A stretch of DNA of 64,000 nucleotides, taken from contig NZ_JACHMD010000001.1 in NCBI RefSeq assembly GCF_014204835.1, positions 682,001 to 746,000 of the forward strand. Reading direction: 5' to 3'. This document shows, one piece after another, positions 37,492-47,382 of this stretch. The position numbers and the translations under genes are program-made. This stretch comes from Microbacterium marinum (lineage in GTDB: Bacteria; Actinomycetota; Actinomycetes; Actinomycetales; Microbacteriaceae). The notes under the pieces were generated by a model, which was not told the origin of the DNA, ran no database searches, and worked only from the letters and a program-made list of their open reading frames with translations. The stretch's first letter is position 1, and each line of letters starts with the position of its first letter.

Positions 37492-38946
37492 ATGACGCAC
37501 CCCGCGCGCGTCGAGGTCCGCGGCTGGGGGTGGCGCCACGCGACACGGAACGCCTGGGCCGTGCGCGGTGTTGACCTCATGATCACGCCGGGGGAGCGCG
37601 TGCTGCTCCTCGGCGCGTCCGGTGCCGGCAAATCGACACTGCTCCACGGCCTCGCGGGGGTGCTCGGCGGGGCCGACGAGGGCGAGGTGGAGGGGGAGAT
37701 CCTCCTGGACGGCGCTCCCGTCGCCGCGCAGCGCGGCCGCGCCGGTCTCGTCCTGCAGGATCCGGACTCGCAGGTGATCCTCGCCCGCGTCGGTGATGAC
37801 GTCGCGTTCGGGTGCGAGAACCTCGGCGTGCCGCGGGAACAGATCTGGCCGCGGGTCGAGGGGGCGCTGACCGCGGTGGGTCTCGACGTCCCGCGGGACC
37901 GCCCGACGAAGGCGCTGTCGGGTGGTCAGAAGCAGCGACTCGCCCTCGCGGGCGTGGTCGCGATGCAGCCGGGCCTGGTGCTGCTCGACGAGCCGACCGC
38001 GAACCTCGACCCGGACGGCGTCACCGAGGTGCGCGACGCGGTGGCGGCGATGCTGCGGTCGCACCCGGCGACCCTCGTCGTGGTCGAGCACCGCGTGGAC
38101 GTGTGGCTGCCCCTGGTGGACCGGGTTGTGGTGCTCGGCGGCCCCGACGCGCCAGGAGTGGTCGCCGACGGCACCCCGGAGCAGGTGTTGGGGGCGCTCG
38201 GTGAGACTCTCGCGCTGGCAGGAGTGTGGGTGCCCGGGCATCCGCCGGTCGCACCCGACCCGCCCGGCGCTGCGCCTGGCGAGATCCTGCTGACCGCGCG
38301 CGCACTCGCGGTGCAGCGCGTCGCCGGCCATCCCGTCGCCACCGGCATCGACCTAGAGGTGCGTGCGGGCGAGGTCCTCGCCGTGACGGGGCCGAACGGT
38401 GCCGGGAAGTCGACGCTCGGACTGACCCTGGCCGGGCTCCTGGCGCCGGCGGCGGGCGAGGTCGTGGCGACGAGCGCACTGCAGGGGGGCATCGGGCCGC
38501 ATCCGATCCGCTGGTCGTCCCGAGAGCTCCTGACGCGCATCGGGACGGTCTTCCAGGACCCCGAGCACCAGTTCCTCGCACGGACGGTGCGCGCCGAACT
38601 GGAGATCGGTCCGACGGCGCTCGGGCTCGCGGAGCCGGAGATCGCCGCGACCGTCGACGGGCTGTTGGAACAAATGCGGCTGACCCGCCTCGCCGCGGCG
38701 AACCCCTACACACTGTCGGGAGGCGAGAAGCGGCGCCTCACGGTCGCCTCGATGCTGGCGACGGCACCGCGGGTGCTCGTGCTCGATGAACCGACCTTCG
38801 GGCAGGACGCGACGACGTGGTCCCAGCTGATCGCGCTCCTCGCCGAGCTCCGCGACGTGGGGTCGGCGGTGGTCGTCATCACGCACGATCTCGACGCGGT
38901 CCGTGCACTGCACGCCCGCGAGGTCCGTCTGGGGGTCGGTCAGTGA
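37492..38946 (+). CDS. ykoD: ECF transporter double ATPase YkoD
   Basis: A 484-residue protein with two fused ABC ATPase domains. Walker A sites are GASGAGKST and GPNGAGKST. Signatures are LSGGQKQRLALAG and LSGGEKRRLTVAS, and Walker B segments are LVLLDEPTANLD and VLVLDEPTFGQD. It powers uptake through YkoE and YkoC. The start is three bases after the ykoE stop; its own stop overlaps the next start by GTGA. Confidence 0.95.
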   Translation: MTHPARVEVRGWGWRHATRNAWAVRGVDLMITPGERVLLLGASGAGKSTLLHGLAGVLGGADEGEVEGEILLDGAPVAAQRGRAGLVLQDPDSQVILARVGDDVAFGCENLGVPREQIWPRVEGALTAVGLDVPRDRPTKALSGGQKQRLALAGVVAMQPGLVLLDEPTANLDPDGVTEVRDAVAAMLRSHPATLVVVEHRVDVWLPLVDRVVVLGGPDAPGVVADGTPEQVLGALGETLALAGVWVPGHPPVAPDPPGAAPGEILLTARALAVQRVAGHPVATGIDLEVRAGEVLAVTGPNGAGKSTLGLTLAGLLAPAAGEVVATSALQGGIGPHPIRWSSRELLTRIGTVFQDPEHQFLARTVRAELEIGPTALGLAEPEIAATVDGLLEQMRLTRLAAANPYTLSGGEKRRLTVASMLATAPRVLVLDEPTFGQDATTWSQLIALLAELRDVGSAVVVITHDLDAVRALHAREVRLGVGQ

Positions 38947-39731
38947 CCCTCCTCGACGGCAGGGCGAGGACCGGCGCTGTCGCCCGCATCAATCCGGTCG
39001 CGAAGCTGGCGGCCAGCGGCCTGGTCGCCATTCCACTCGTCTTCACCCTCGACTGGGTGTCGGCCGCGGTCGCGCTCGTCCTCGAGTGCTTCCTGATCCC
39101 GTTCGCGGGGCTGCGCTGGGGCGAGTTCTGGCGACGGACCTGGCCCGTCTGGATCGCAGCGCCGCTCACGGCCGTCACGATCGCCCTGTACGGCGAAGCC
39201 GGCGGTCGCGTCTACGTCGAATGGCTTCTCATCCGTATCAGCGACGGATCGCTCGAGCTCGCCGCGGCGACGCTCCTCCGAGTGCTCGCCGTCGCGCTGC
39301 CGTCGGTCGTCCTGTTCATCACGGTCGATCCGACCGATCTCGCGGACGGCCTGGCGCAGATCGTCCGGCTGCCGGCGCGATTCGTGCTGGGTGCGCTCGC
39401 CGGCCTGCGGATGATTGGCCTGTTCATCGACGACTGGCGATCGCTGGAGCTCGCCCGTCGCGCGCGCGGAGTCGCGGATCGGGGGCGCCTGCGGCGCTTC
39501 GCGGGGATGGCCTTCGCGCTCCTGGTGCTGTCGATCCGGCGGGGATCGAAGCTCGCGACGGCGATGGAGGCCCGCGGTTTCGGTGCCCCCGGTCGTCGCA
39601 CCTGGGCGCGCACGTCGACGTTCGGGGGCCGCGAGTGGGCGCTGATCGCGATCGGCGCGGGCATCGCCGGGTCGGCGGTCGTCGCCGCCGCCGTGGCCGG
39701 CACCTGGAACTTCATCCTCGGCCCGTCCTGA
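38943..39731 (+). CDS. ykoC: ECF transporter transmembrane T component YkoC
   Basis: A 262-residue EcfT protein with GTG start overlapping the ykoD stop. It begins with the typical INPVAKLAASGLVAIPLVF, has about five helices, and carries the two ATPase-coupling Ala-Arg-Gly motifs in ELARRARGVADR and AMEARGFGAPGRR. It joins the S component to the ATPases. Last gene of the riboswitch-controlled operon. Confidence 0.92.
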   Translation: MTLLDGRARTGAVARINPVAKLAASGLVAIPLVFTLDWVSAAVALVLECFLIPFAGLRWGEFWRRTWPVWIAAPLTAVTIALYGEAGGRVYVEWLLIRISDGSLELAAATLLRVLAVALPSVVLFITVDPTDLADGLAQIVRLPARFVLGALAGLRMIGLFIDDWRSLELARRARGVADRGRLRRFAGMAFALLVLSIRRGSKLATAMEARGFGAPGRRTWARTSTFGGREWALIAIGAGIAGSAVVAAAVAGTWNFILGPS

Positions 39732-39830
39732 TCCGCTCGCGTGACATCCGCACGATCGGTGGTGCCGGTGTCGAGTCGACGGTCGCAGTGGTCGACTCCC
39801 GCACCGCGAGTCGTGCATCCGTCGCGCGGC

Positions 39831-40334
39831 TCAGAACCGGTAGGCAAAGCAGACGGACCGCGGCATCGTCTCGATGTAGGGCTCGTATACCGGGATGCGG
39901 GTGAACCCCATCGACTCGTAGAGCGCCACGGATTCGGGCTGGGGGATACCCGTCTGCAGGATCACCCGGTCGGCTCCGTCCTCGCGCGCCCGGTCGATCG
40001 CCTCCGTCATCAGACGGCGGGCGATGCCCTGTCCGCGCGCCGCAGCCGTGACGACGAGTCGCTTGATCTCCCACTCGACGCCGAGGCGGCGGAGGATGAC
40101 ATGACCGGTCGGGGTGCCTGCGGCATCCACCGCGATGAGGGTCGCGACGATCTCGTCGGGGTGCATCGCGAGAGCGCGCGAGCGTGCGACTGCGCGCTCC
40201 TCGGGCTCGTCGCCGTGGAAGCCGTCGTAGCGTGCGCCGAGGTCGGCGTCGAGTTCGTCGCGAAGGGATGCCGCGCGCGCATCGTCCCAGGGGACGTCGA
40301 TGATCCGGGACTCGGTGCTCGTCCGCTCACTCAC
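39831..40334 (-). CDS. GNAT acetyltransferase
   Basis: A 167-residue GCN5-related N-acetyltransferase. The CoA-binding loop AARGQGIARRLM is followed by REDGADRVILQTG and the terminal VALYESMGFTRIPVYEPY, all characteristic. Substrate unknown. It stands alone, convergent with ykoC and divergent from the SDR gene at 40488. Confidence 0.88.
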   Translation of the reverse strand: MSERTSTESRIIDVPWDDARAASLRDELDADLGARYDGFHGDEPEERAVARSRALAMHPDEIVATLIAVDAAGTPTGHVILRRLGVEWEIKRLVVTAAARGQGIARRLMTEAIDRAREDGADRVILQTGIPQPESVALYESMGFTRIPVYEPYIETMPRSVCFAYRF

Positions 40335-40487
40335 GGAACGAGCCTACGGCGCGGGTGCCGGGGGCCGGGCGCGTCGGACCCCGGTGGTGCGGCCGATGTC
40401 ACGCTCCGGGTAGCCTGGTCCGCAGAGTCACCCCGTGAGACGCAGTCGCGCTCGGAATGAGACGCGATCCCGTTCGAAGGAGAACGC

Positions 40488-41249
40488 ATGGACATCACCG
40501 CGGCATCCGCGCTCGTCACCGGCGGCGCCAGCGGCTTGGGCCTCGCCACGGCGCGACGACTCGCGGCACGGGGCGCGCACGTCGTGATCGTCGACCTCCC
40601 CCGCTCCGCAGGAGCCGCCGTCGCGAGTGAGGTCGGCGGCACGTTCGTCGCCGCCGACGTGACCGATCCGGCGCAGGTCGCCGAAGCGGTCGCCGCGGCA
40701 TCCGCTGCCGCTCCGCTCCGCGTCGCCGTCAACTGCGCCGGCATCGCTCCGCCGGCCAAGGTGCTGAACCGCGACGGCACCCCGGGGTCGGTGGCCGACT
40801 TCGAACGCGTCGTCCGCATCAATCTCGTCGGCACGTACGCGGTCACCGCGCACGCCGCCGCGGCGATGGCCGCCACCGAGCCCACCGGATCCGGCGACCG
40901 CGGCGTGATCGTCAACACCGCCTCCGTCGCGGCATTCGACGGTCAGATCGGGCAGCCCGCGTACTCCGCGAGCAAGGGCGGCGTGCACGCGATGACCCTG
41001 CCGATCGCGCGCGAGCTGGCCCGCCATGGCATCCGTGTCTGCACGATCGCCCCCGGGATCATGGAGACGCCCATGCTCGCGGGTCTTCCCGAGGCCGCCC
41101 AGGAGTCGCTCGGCCAGCAGGTGCCGTATCCCGCCCGACTTGGCAAGCCCGACGAGTACGCCGCCCTGGTGGAGCACATCGTGGAGAACGGCTACCTCAA
41201 CGGCGAGACGATCCGCCTCGACGGCGCCATCCGGATGGCACCCAAGTGA
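40488..41249 (+). CDS. 3-hydroxyacyl-CoA dehydrogenase type-2-like SDR
   Basis: A 253-residue SDR with GAAGGAG upstream. TGGASGLG forms the cofactor loop (residues 11-18), DLPR favours NAD, and NCAGIAPPAKVLNRDGTPG, IVNTASVAAFDGQIGQPAYS and APGIMETPML match the HSD17B10/FabG-like 3-hydroxyacyl-CoA dehydrogenases. The active Ser and YSASK are present. It is the first of three genes on one strand with an enoyl-CoA hydratase and another SDR, suggesting fatty or branched acyl-CoA oxidation. Confidence 0.9.
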   Translation: MDITAASALVTGGASGLGLATARRLAARGAHVVIVDLPRSAGAAVASEVGGTFVAADVTDPAQVAEAVAAASAAAPLRVAVNCAGIAPPAKVLNRDGTPGSVADFERVVRINLVGTYAVTAHAAAAMAATEPTGSGDRGVIVNTASVAAFDGQIGQPAYSASKGGVHAMTLPIARELARHGIRVCTIAPGIMETPMLAGLPEAAQESLGQQVPYPARLGKPDEYAALVEHIVENGYLNGETIRLDGAIRMAPK

Positions 41250-41278
41250 ACCCGGCGACCACCGAGGGAGAACCGACC

Positions 41279-42049
41279 ATGAGCGACACGATCCTGCTGG
41301 AGCGCGACGGCGCGCTGGCGCGCCTGACCTTCAACCGTCCTGCGTCGCTGAACGCCATGGACTTCGAGATGGGCACGCGCTGGCGCGACCTCGCCCACGA
41401 GCTCACCTCCGACGACACCGTCGGGGCGATCGTGCTGGATGCCGCAGGCCCCGCCTTCTGCGCCGGTGGCGATGTCGTCGCGATGGCGACCACCGGGTCG
41501 GACGGCGCCGCGATCACCGCGATGGCCGACGTCATCCACGACGGCATCCGGACCTTCGTCGAGTCGTCGATCCCGATCGTCGCCGCGGTGCAGGGGGCGG
41601 TCGCCGGCGGCGGGCTCGGCCTCATGCTGACGGCGGACTATGTCGTCGCGTCGCCGGCGGCGAAGTTCGTCAGCAAGTACGCGAACATCGGGCTGACCCC
41701 CGACCTCGGCGTCTCGACGCTGCTGCCGGCCGCGGTCGGGCAGCGCCGCGCGCTGCAGATGCTGCTCACCGACCTGACGATCGACGCCGACACCGCTCTC
41801 GACTGGGGGCTCGTCGCCGAGGTCGTCGACCAGCCCGGCGACCGGGCCGAGCAGATCGCCCGGTCGTGGCTCGAGGGCGCGACCGGCGCGTTCGGTCAGG
41901 CCAAGCGCCTCGTCCGCACCGGTGCGCACCGCCCCTTCGCCGAGAACCTCGGCGACGAGGCCCGCACCATCGGCGCCGCGTTCGACACCGCCGACTCGAA
42001 GACCCGCGTGGCGGCTTTCGCCGCGGCATCCCGTACGCCCCGCCACTGA
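41279..42049 (+). CDS. Enoyl-CoA hydratase/isomerase
   Basis: A 256-residue crotonase from the ATG at 41279 (GGGAGA upstream); a GTG at 41246 is less likely. FCAGGDVVAMA and VAGGGLGLMLTADYVVAS form the oxyanion hole, and KYANIGLTPDLGVSTLLP is the family region before the hexamer interface. It hydrates or isomerises enoyl-CoA in the cytoplasm. Second of the three-gene acyl-CoA set, 29 bases after the dehydrogenase. Confidence 0.9.
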   Translation: MSDTILLERDGALARLTFNRPASLNAMDFEMGTRWRDLAHELTSDDTVGAIVLDAAGPAFCAGGDVVAMATTGSDGAAITAMADVIHDGIRTFVESSIPIVAAVQGAVAGGGLGLMLTADYVVASPAAKFVSKYANIGLTPDLGVSTLLPAAVGQRRALQMLLTDLTIDADTALDWGLVAEVVDQPGDRAEQIARSWLEGATGAFGQAKRLVRTGAHRPFAENLGDEARTIGAAFDTADSKTRVAAFAAASRTPRH

Positions 42050-42070
42050 CCGACGACGACAAGGAGAACC

Positions 42071-42901
42071 ATGACCCTCGCCGGAAAGACCATCCTCATG
42101 TCGGGCGGCAGCCGCGGCATCGGCCTCGCGATCGCCCTCCGCGCCGCGCGCGACGGCGCCAACATCGCCCTCATCGCGAAGACCGACACGCCTCATCCCA
42201 AGCTCGAGGGAACCGTCCACTCCGCGGCGGAGCAGATCCGCGCAGCGGGCGGCCAGGCACTCCCGATCGTGGGTGACGTGCGCAGTGACGATGACATCAC
42301 CGGTGCCGTGCTGAAGACCCAGGGCGAGTTCGGCGGCATCGACATCGTCGTCAACAACGCGTCGGTGATCGACCTGTCGGGTTCACTCGAGCTCGGGGCG
42401 AAGAAGTACGACCTCATGCAGGACGTCAACGTCCGCGGCACATTCATGCTCTCGCGCGCGGCGATTCCCATGTTGAAGGATGCCGAGAACCCTCACATCC
42501 TGTCGCTGTCGCCGCCGTTGAACCTCTCCCCGAAGTGGCTCGGCGCCCACACCGGCTACACGCTCGCGAAGTACGGCATGACGATGGCGACCCTGGGCCT
42601 TGCCGCGGAGTTCGCCGAAGCGGGCGTGGCCGCGAACACCCTGTGGCCGCGGACGACGATCGCGACGGCCGCCGTGCAGTTCGCTCTCGGCGGCGACCGG
42701 ATGATGAAGGTCAGTCGCACGCCGGAGATCTATGCCGACGCGGCCTATGAGGTGCTGTGCCGTCCGGCCCGCGGATACAGCGGCCAGACCCTGATCGTCG
42801 AGGACGTCCTCGAGGATGCCGGTGTCACCGACTTCTCCGCGTATGCCGCAACCCCGGGCACGCCCGACAGCGAGCTGTTCCCCGACATCTTCCTCGACTG
42901 A
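42071..42901 (+). CDS. HSDL2-like SDR oxidoreductase
   Basis: A 276-residue SDR with AAGGAGAA upstream. SGGSRGIGLAIALRAARDGA binds the cofactor, VVNNASVIDLSGSLE and YTLAKYGMTM hold the active Tyr/Lys, and NTLWPRTTIATAAV and GYSGQTLIVEDVL match HSDL2-type enzymes linked to lipid metabolism. Usual Ser appears as LSLSPPLNLSP. Last gene of the acyl-CoA set, followed by a strong terminator hairpin. Confidence 0.88.
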   Translation: MTLAGKTILMSGGSRGIGLAIALRAARDGANIALIAKTDTPHPKLEGTVHSAAEQIRAAGGQALPIVGDVRSDDDITGAVLKTQGEFGGIDIVVNNASVIDLSGSLELGAKKYDLMQDVNVRGTFMLSRAAIPMLKDAENPHILSLSPPLNLSPKWLGAHTGYTLAKYGMTMATLGLAAEFAEAGVAANTLWPRTTIATAAVQFALGGDRMMKVSRTPEIYADAAYEVLCRPARGYSGQTLIVEDVLEDAGVTDFSAYAATPGTPDSELFPDIFLD

Positions 42902-42926
42902 CGCGTTCAAGATCGCAACGGCTCCT

Positions 42927-42970
42927 GCGCGACACCCCGTGCGTACCGGGCGGATGCCGGGGTGTCGCGC
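42927..42970. terminator. Bidirectional terminator hairpin
   Basis: A perfect 13-base inverted repeat, GCGCGACACCCCG (42927-42939) and CGGGGTGTCGCGC (42958-42970), with an 18-base loop. It sits between the convergent HSDL2-like and Cof-phosphatase genes, so it probably stops transcription from both sides. Confidence 0.7.
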
Positions 42971-42991
42971 GCGATCCGTTGCATCCGCGCA

Positions 42992-43013
42992 CGCGCGCCG
43001 CGCGCGGCGCGCG
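42992..43013. repeat. 22-base perfect GC palindrome
   Basis: An alternating CG run forming a perfect 22-base palindrome lies five bases before the Cof-phosphatase stop codon on the reverse strand. It could be a second terminator stem or simply a low-complexity CG tract. Confidence 0.55.
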
Positions 43014-43017
43014 CGGG

Positions 43018-43869
43018 TCAGACCAGGCCGAGCTTCACGAACGCGTTCCACACGCCGTCGTCGAGGACGTCGGTGGTGACGTTGCCGCCCGCGCGCTCTT
43101 TCAGCGCGGGGTCGGCGTTGCCCATGGCCACGGGCGACCCGACGACGTCGAACATCTCCGCGTCGTTCCAGCTGTCGCCGATGCCGATCGCGTCGGCGGC
43201 ATCGAGTCCGAGCACGTCGAGTACCCGCACGATCGCGGAGCCCTTCGTGGTGCCGCGGAGACCGATCTCGCCGTTCGATCCGCCCGGGAGGGGGATGCTG
43301 CCGGGGATCACGTGAAAGCGGTCGCCCAGGTCGGCCTGGGCGCGATCGACGCTGTCGGAGCGCTTGCTGATGAACGTCGTCTTCGCGATCTGGTCGAGGT
43401 TGGCCTCGGCGAGCGGGCGGTACGAGATCACGGGCTTCGGGTCAACGGGCTCCGAGAGCCCGAGGCGGCGAGCGTCTTCGAGGTGCTGGCGTCGACGGTG
43501 CTCGAAGAACTCGTCGACCATCGCGCCGACGCCGGGGCTCGCGTACACGGCCTCGTCGGACTGCAGGAAGTAATCGATGTCCTCGGCCTCGAAGTAGGAG
43601 ATGAGACGGTCGGTGTCCTCCCGCGGCATCGGGTCCGCGAAGATGAGCTCGTCGCCGCGCGCGGCGTAGGCACCGCCGTTGGTGATCGCGCCGTCGTAGC
43701 CGATCTCCCGCACCTTCGGGTGGATGTCGCCGGCGGCGCGGCCCGTGCACAGGTAGACGAGGTGACCGTTCTCGCGGGCGGTGCGGATGGCCGTGACCGT
43801 GGAGGGGGCGATCGCGTCGCCGTGCTCCAGGATCGTGCCGTCGACGTCGAGGAAGGCGATTCGGGTCAT
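43018..43869 (-). CDS. Cof-type HAD phosphatase
   Basis: A 283-residue HAD-superfamily hydrolase. IAFLDVDGTILEHGD carries the nucleophile Asp (motif I), VYLCTGRAAGDI motif II, and AIGIGDSWNDAEMFDVVGS motif IV. A type II cap domain lies between, as in Cof/YbiV-type sugar-phosphate or flavin-phosphate phosphatases. Substrate unknown. The GNAT gene on the same strand lies 60 bases upstream. Confidence 0.92.
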   Translation of the reverse strand: MTRIAFLDVDGTILEHGDAIAPSTVTAIRTARENGHLVYLCTGRAAGDIHPKVREIGYDGAITNGGAYAARGDELIFADPMPREDTDRLISYFEAEDIDYFLQSDEAVYASPGVGAMVDEFFEHRRRQHLEDARRLGLSEPVDPKPVISYRPLAEANLDQIAKTTFISKRSDSVDRAQADLGDRFHVIPGSIPLPGGSNGEIGLRGTTKGSAIVRVLDVLGLDAADAIGIGDSWNDAEMFDVVGSPVAMGNADPALKERAGGNVTTDVLDDGVWNAFVKLGLV

Positions 43870-43929
43870 GATTCCATTCTCGGGGATGCGGATGAACGCG
43901 AGGTGTGCGCCGATCTCCGAGGGATGCCG

Positions 43930-44400
43930 TCAGTCGAGGCGCTTGCGGAGGAAGATCTGGTCGACGCCGCCGTCGCCGGGGACGCGCTGCGTCTCGCGGT
44001 AGCCCTCGCGTTCGTACAGGCGGATGTTCGCCTCGCTGAGGGAGCCGGTGAACAGCTCGGCTTCGGTCGCGCCGGCCTGCCGCCCGGACTCTTCCACGGC
44101 GGCGAGGAGTTGGGAGCCGATGCCCGCGCCCTGCTGGTCGGGCGCGATGGCGATGCGGCCGATGAGCAGCAGGGTCTCATCGAGGCGCGCTCGCGCGGCG
44201 CCGACGATCCGCGTGCCGTCGAGTGCCACGCGACCGAGGTTCTCGTGCAGTTCAGCGGTCAGCTCCTCGAGCGTCTGGGTCAGCGGCGGCATGTCGGGAT
44301 CGCCGTAGATGAGGGCCTCCTGCACGAACGCGGCGCGCTGCAGGGTCAGCACCTCGCCGGCGTCGTCGGCGCGGATGGGACGGATCTGGATGTCGCTCAC
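43930..44400 (-). CDS. GNAT acetyltransferase
   Basis: A 156-residue N-acetyltransferase. [20 protein letters not shown] is the CoA-binding core strand and loop, and [18 protein letters not shown] the typical end. The N-terminal [20 protein letters not shown] is normal for the family. Substrate unknown. Divergent from rlmN across 59 bases. Confidence 0.9.
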   Translation of the reverse strand: MSDIQIRPIRADDAGEVLTLQRAAFVQEALIYGDPDMPPLTQTLEELTAELHENLGRVALDGTRIVGAARARLDETLLLIGRIAIAPDQQGAGIGSQLLAAVEESGRQAGATEAELFTGSLSEANIRLYEREGYRETQRVPGDGGVDQIFLRKRLD

Positions 44401-44459
44401 GGTGCCACGGTATCGGCGCGCCCCGCCGTCGCCCAGCCTGCTCCTCTACCCTTGACAAC

Positions 44460-45719
44460 ATGACTGAGTCCCCCTCCGCGCGCCCTGAAGGCATGTCCGC
44501 CGTGCCCACGACGAAGCCCCGGCAGGTGCGCCCGGCGACCGAGGGGTGGACGCAGCAGAAGGATGCCGAAGGACGCCCGCTCCTGCAGTTTGCGAGCCCG
44601 AAGCGCGGCAAGCCCCCCGTGCACCTGGCCGACCTCAGCCACGATCAGCGCGTCGAGAAGCTGAAGGAGCTCGGGATGCCGGGCTTCCGCGCCGGGCAGC
44701 TGGAGAAGCACTACTTCCAGCACTACACCTCCGACCCCGCGCAGATGACCGACCTTCCGGCATCCGGACGGGAGGAGCTTGTCGGCGGCTTGATGCCGAA
44801 CCTCATGACCGAGGTCCGCAGGCTCGAGACCGACGGCGGCGACACCATCAAGTTCCTCTGGAAGCTCCACGACGGCGCTCTCGTCGAGTCGGTGCTCATG
44901 CGCTACACCGGCCGCATCACCCTGTGCGTGTCGAGCCAGGCCGGGTGCGGCATGAACTGCCCCTTCTGCGCCACCGGTCAGGCCGGCCTGACCCGCAACA
45001 TGTCGGCGGCCGAGATCGTCGACCAGGTCGTGCGTGCGAACCGCCTCATCGCCGACGGCGGGCTGGGCGACCCCCGCAAGGTCGGCCACAAGGACGAGCG
45101 CGTCACCAACATCGTCTTCATGGGCATGGGTGAGCCGTTGGCCAACTATGCGCGCGTCATGCAGGCCGTCCGCACGATGGTCGACAAGAAGCACGGTCTC
45201 GGGATGAGCGCCCGCGGCATCACGGTGTCGACCGTCGGCCTCGTCCCGGCCATCCGCAAGCTCAGCGCCGAGGACATCCCGGTGACCTTCGCGCTCTCGC
45301 TCCACGCTCCCGACGACACGCTCCGCGACGAGCTCATCCCGGTGAACTCGCGCTGGAAGGTCGATGAGGCTCTCGACGCCGCCCGCGAGTACTTCGACAA
45401 GACCGGTCGACGGGTCTCGATCGAGTACGCGCTCATCAAGGACATGAACGACCACGCGTGGCGTGCCGACCTGCTGGCGACGAAGCTCAACGAGCGGGGG
45501 CGTGGGTGGGTGCACGTGAACCCGATCCCGCTGAACCCGACGCCGGGATCGATCTGGACCTCGTCCGACGTCGACGTGCAGAACGAGTTCGTGCGGCGCC
45601 TCAACGAGGCCGGCATCCCGACGACCCTCCGCGACACCCGCGGCAAGGAGATCGACGGAGCGTGCGGCCAGCTGGTGGCGACCGAGGAGGATCAGGCGGC
45701 TGCCGCGGCATCCGTCTGA
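44460..45719 (+). CDS. rlmN: 23S rRNA/tRNA adenine-C2 methyltransferase RlmN
   Basis: A 419-residue radical-SAM enzyme that methylates C2 of A2503 in 23S rRNA and A37 in some tRNAs. The [4Fe-4S] motif is Cys163, Cys167, Cys170 (CGMNCPFC). [14 protein letters not shown] and the C-terminal GACGQL with the methyl-carrier Cys are intact. The N-terminus may really start at the internal ATG 44493. Slightly longer than many homologues because of this extension. Confidence 0.95.
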   Translation: MTESPSARPEGMSAVPTTKPRQVRPATEGWTQQKDAEGRPLLQFASPKRGKPPVHLADLSHDQRVEKLKELGMPGFRAGQLEKHYFQHYTSDPAQMTDLPASGREELVGGLMPNLMTEVRRLETDGGDTIKFLWKLHDGALVESVLMRYTGRITLCVSSQAGCGMNCPFCATGQAGLTRNMSAAEIVDQVVRANRLIADGGLGDPRKVGHKDERVTNIVFMGMGEPLANYARVMQAVRTMVDKKHGLGMSARGITVSTVGLVPAIRKLSAEDIPVTFALSLHAPDDTLRDELIPVNSRWKVDEALDAAREYFDKTGRRVSIEYALIKDMNDHAWRADLLATKLNERGRGWVHVNPIPLNPTPGSIWTSSDVDVQNEFVRRLNEAGIPTTLRDTRGKEIDGACGQLVATEEDQAAAAASV

Positions 45720-45794
45720 CATCCCGATTCCGCTGTGGGCGTGACGGCGCCGTCGTCGCGGCCTGTGTCCACGGTCCCGCGATAGCGTTTTCCC

Positions 45795-46808
45795 ATGGTC
45801 AACTATCGCTTCCTCGGCAACAGCGGCTTGAAGGTCTCGGAGCTCACGTACGGCAACTGGCTGACGCACGCTTCGCAGGTCGAGAACGACGCCGCGATCG
45901 CCACCGTCCACAAGGCCCTCGATCTCGGCATCACCTCGTTCGACACCGCCGACACCTACGCGAACACGGCGGCGGAGGTCGTCCTCGGAGAGGCGCTGAA
46001 GGGTCAGCGTCGCGAGTCGCTCGAGATCTTCACGAAGGTCTACTGGCCCATCGGGCCCAAGGGCCCGAACGACCACGGCCTGTCGCGCAAGCACATCTTC
46101 GAGGGCATCAACGGTTCCCTGAAACGGCTCGGCATGGACTACGTCGACCTGTACCAGGCGCACCGCTACGACTACGAGACCCCGCTCGAAGAGACGATGC
46201 AGGCCTTCGCCGACGTCGTCCGCCAGGGCAAGGCGCTCTACATCGGCGTCAGCGAGTGGACGGCCGAGCAGCTCCGCGCCGGTCATGCGCTGTCGAAGGA
46301 GCTCGGCTTCCAGCTCGTGTCGAACCAGCCGCAGTACTCCGCGCTGTGGCGCGTCATCGAAGGCAAGGTCGTTCCGACGTCCGCAGAGCTCGGGATCTCG
46401 CAGATCGTCTGGTCGCCGCTCGCGCAGGGTGTGCTCACCGGCAAGTACGTGCCCGGTCAGCCCCTGCCCGAGGGTTCGCGCGCCACCGACGAGAAGGGCG
46501 GCTCGCAGATGATCTCCCGTTTCATGAACGACGAGGTGCTCTCCGCGGTGCAGAAGCTGAAGCCGATCGCGGAGGAGGCCGGCATCACGATGCCGCAGCT
46601 CGCGCTCGCCTGGGTGCTCCACAACCCGAACGTCGCCGCGGCCCTGGTCGGCGCATCGCGCCCCGAGCAGCTCGAGGACACCGTGAAGGCCTCGGGCATC
46701 CAGCTCGACGACGCCACATACGACGCGATCAACGACGCGCTCGCCCCGGCGGCGGTGACCGACCCCGAGGAGACGTACTCGGTGTCGCCCAAGGCCCGTC
46801 TGATCTGA
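45795..46808 (+). CDS. Aldo/keto reductase (KCNAB-like)
   Basis: A 337-residue NADPH-dependent reductase. It has YRFLGNSGLKVSELTYGNW, SFDTADTYANTAAEVVLG (catalytic Asp, Tyr), IFTKVYWP (Lys) and DLYQAHRYD (His), then SQIVWSPLAQGVLTGKY and VGASRPEQL. This is the potassium-channel beta-subunit-like branch of the AKR superfamily. Substrate probably aldehydes. The Nudix gene starts nine bases after its stop. Confidence 0.93.
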   Translation: MVNYRFLGNSGLKVSELTYGNWLTHASQVENDAAIATVHKALDLGITSFDTADTYANTAAEVVLGEALKGQRRESLEIFTKVYWPIGPKGPNDHGLSRKHIFEGINGSLKRLGMDYVDLYQAHRYDYETPLEETMQAFADVVRQGKALYIGVSEWTAEQLRAGHALSKELGFQLVSNQPQYSALWRVIEGKVVPTSAELGISQIVWSPLAQGVLTGKYVPGQPLPEGSRATDEKGGSQMISRFMNDEVLSAVQKLKPIAEEAGITMPQLALAWVLHNPNVAAALVGASRPEQLEDTVKASGIQLDDATYDAINDALAPAAVTDPEETYSVSPKARLI

Positions 46809-46817
46809 TCTCGGCCG

Positions 46818-47297
46818 ATGGCTGTGCACAGCGCCGGCATCCTGCTCTACCGTCTCGACGGAGAGGGCGGGGTGTCGGCGTTCGTCGTCCATATGGGCGG
46901 GCCGTACTGGGCGAAGAAGGACGAAGGCGCCTGGTCGATCCCGAAGGGCGAACTCGCGGACGGCGAGGATGTGCTGGATGCCGCGAAGCGGGAGTTCCGC
47001 GAGGAGCTCGGCGTCGACCCGCCCGAGGTCGACTACGCCGAGCTCGGCACGTTCGCGTACTCGTCGGGCAAGCGGGTGACGGTATTCGTCGCCGACGGCG
47101 CGGGTTTCGAGGAGGGCGGGTTCGTGTTCGGGGAGTTCGAGATGGAATGGCCGCCGCGATCGGGGAAGACGGCCTCGTTCCCCGAGGTCGATCGTGCCGA
47201 ATGGGTGCCGCTGGCTCGTGCGAGCGAGCTGATCGTGAAGGGCCAGCGGCCGGCGCTCGAGCGTCTCGCCGAGCTGCTGCGCAAGCAGGGCGGCTGA
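46818..47297 (+). CDS. Nudix hydrolase
   Basis: A 159-residue protein with a full Nudix box at residues 44-66, opening GELADGEDVLDAAKREF and ending REELGV, which binds Mg and hydrolyses a nucleoside diphosphate linked to X. HSAGILLYR at the N-terminus and FPEVDRAEWVPLARA later suggest the ADP-ribose/house-cleaning class. Probably co-transcribed with the aldo/keto reductase. Confidence 0.92.
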   Translation: MAVHSAGILLYRLDGEGGVSAFVVHMGGPYWAKKDEGAWSIPKGELADGEDVLDAAKREFREELGVDPPEVDYAELGTFAYSSGKRVTVFVADGAGFEEGGFVFGEFEMEWPPRSGKTASFPEVDRAEWVPLARASELIVKGQRPALERLAELLRKQGG

Positions 47298-47382
47298 GCG
47301 GAGGAGTGGGAACCTCTCCCCATCGCTCTTCACGGTGAGCCGTCTTTAGGATGATGAGCGATCGGACCGTGGAGGGGGCGAA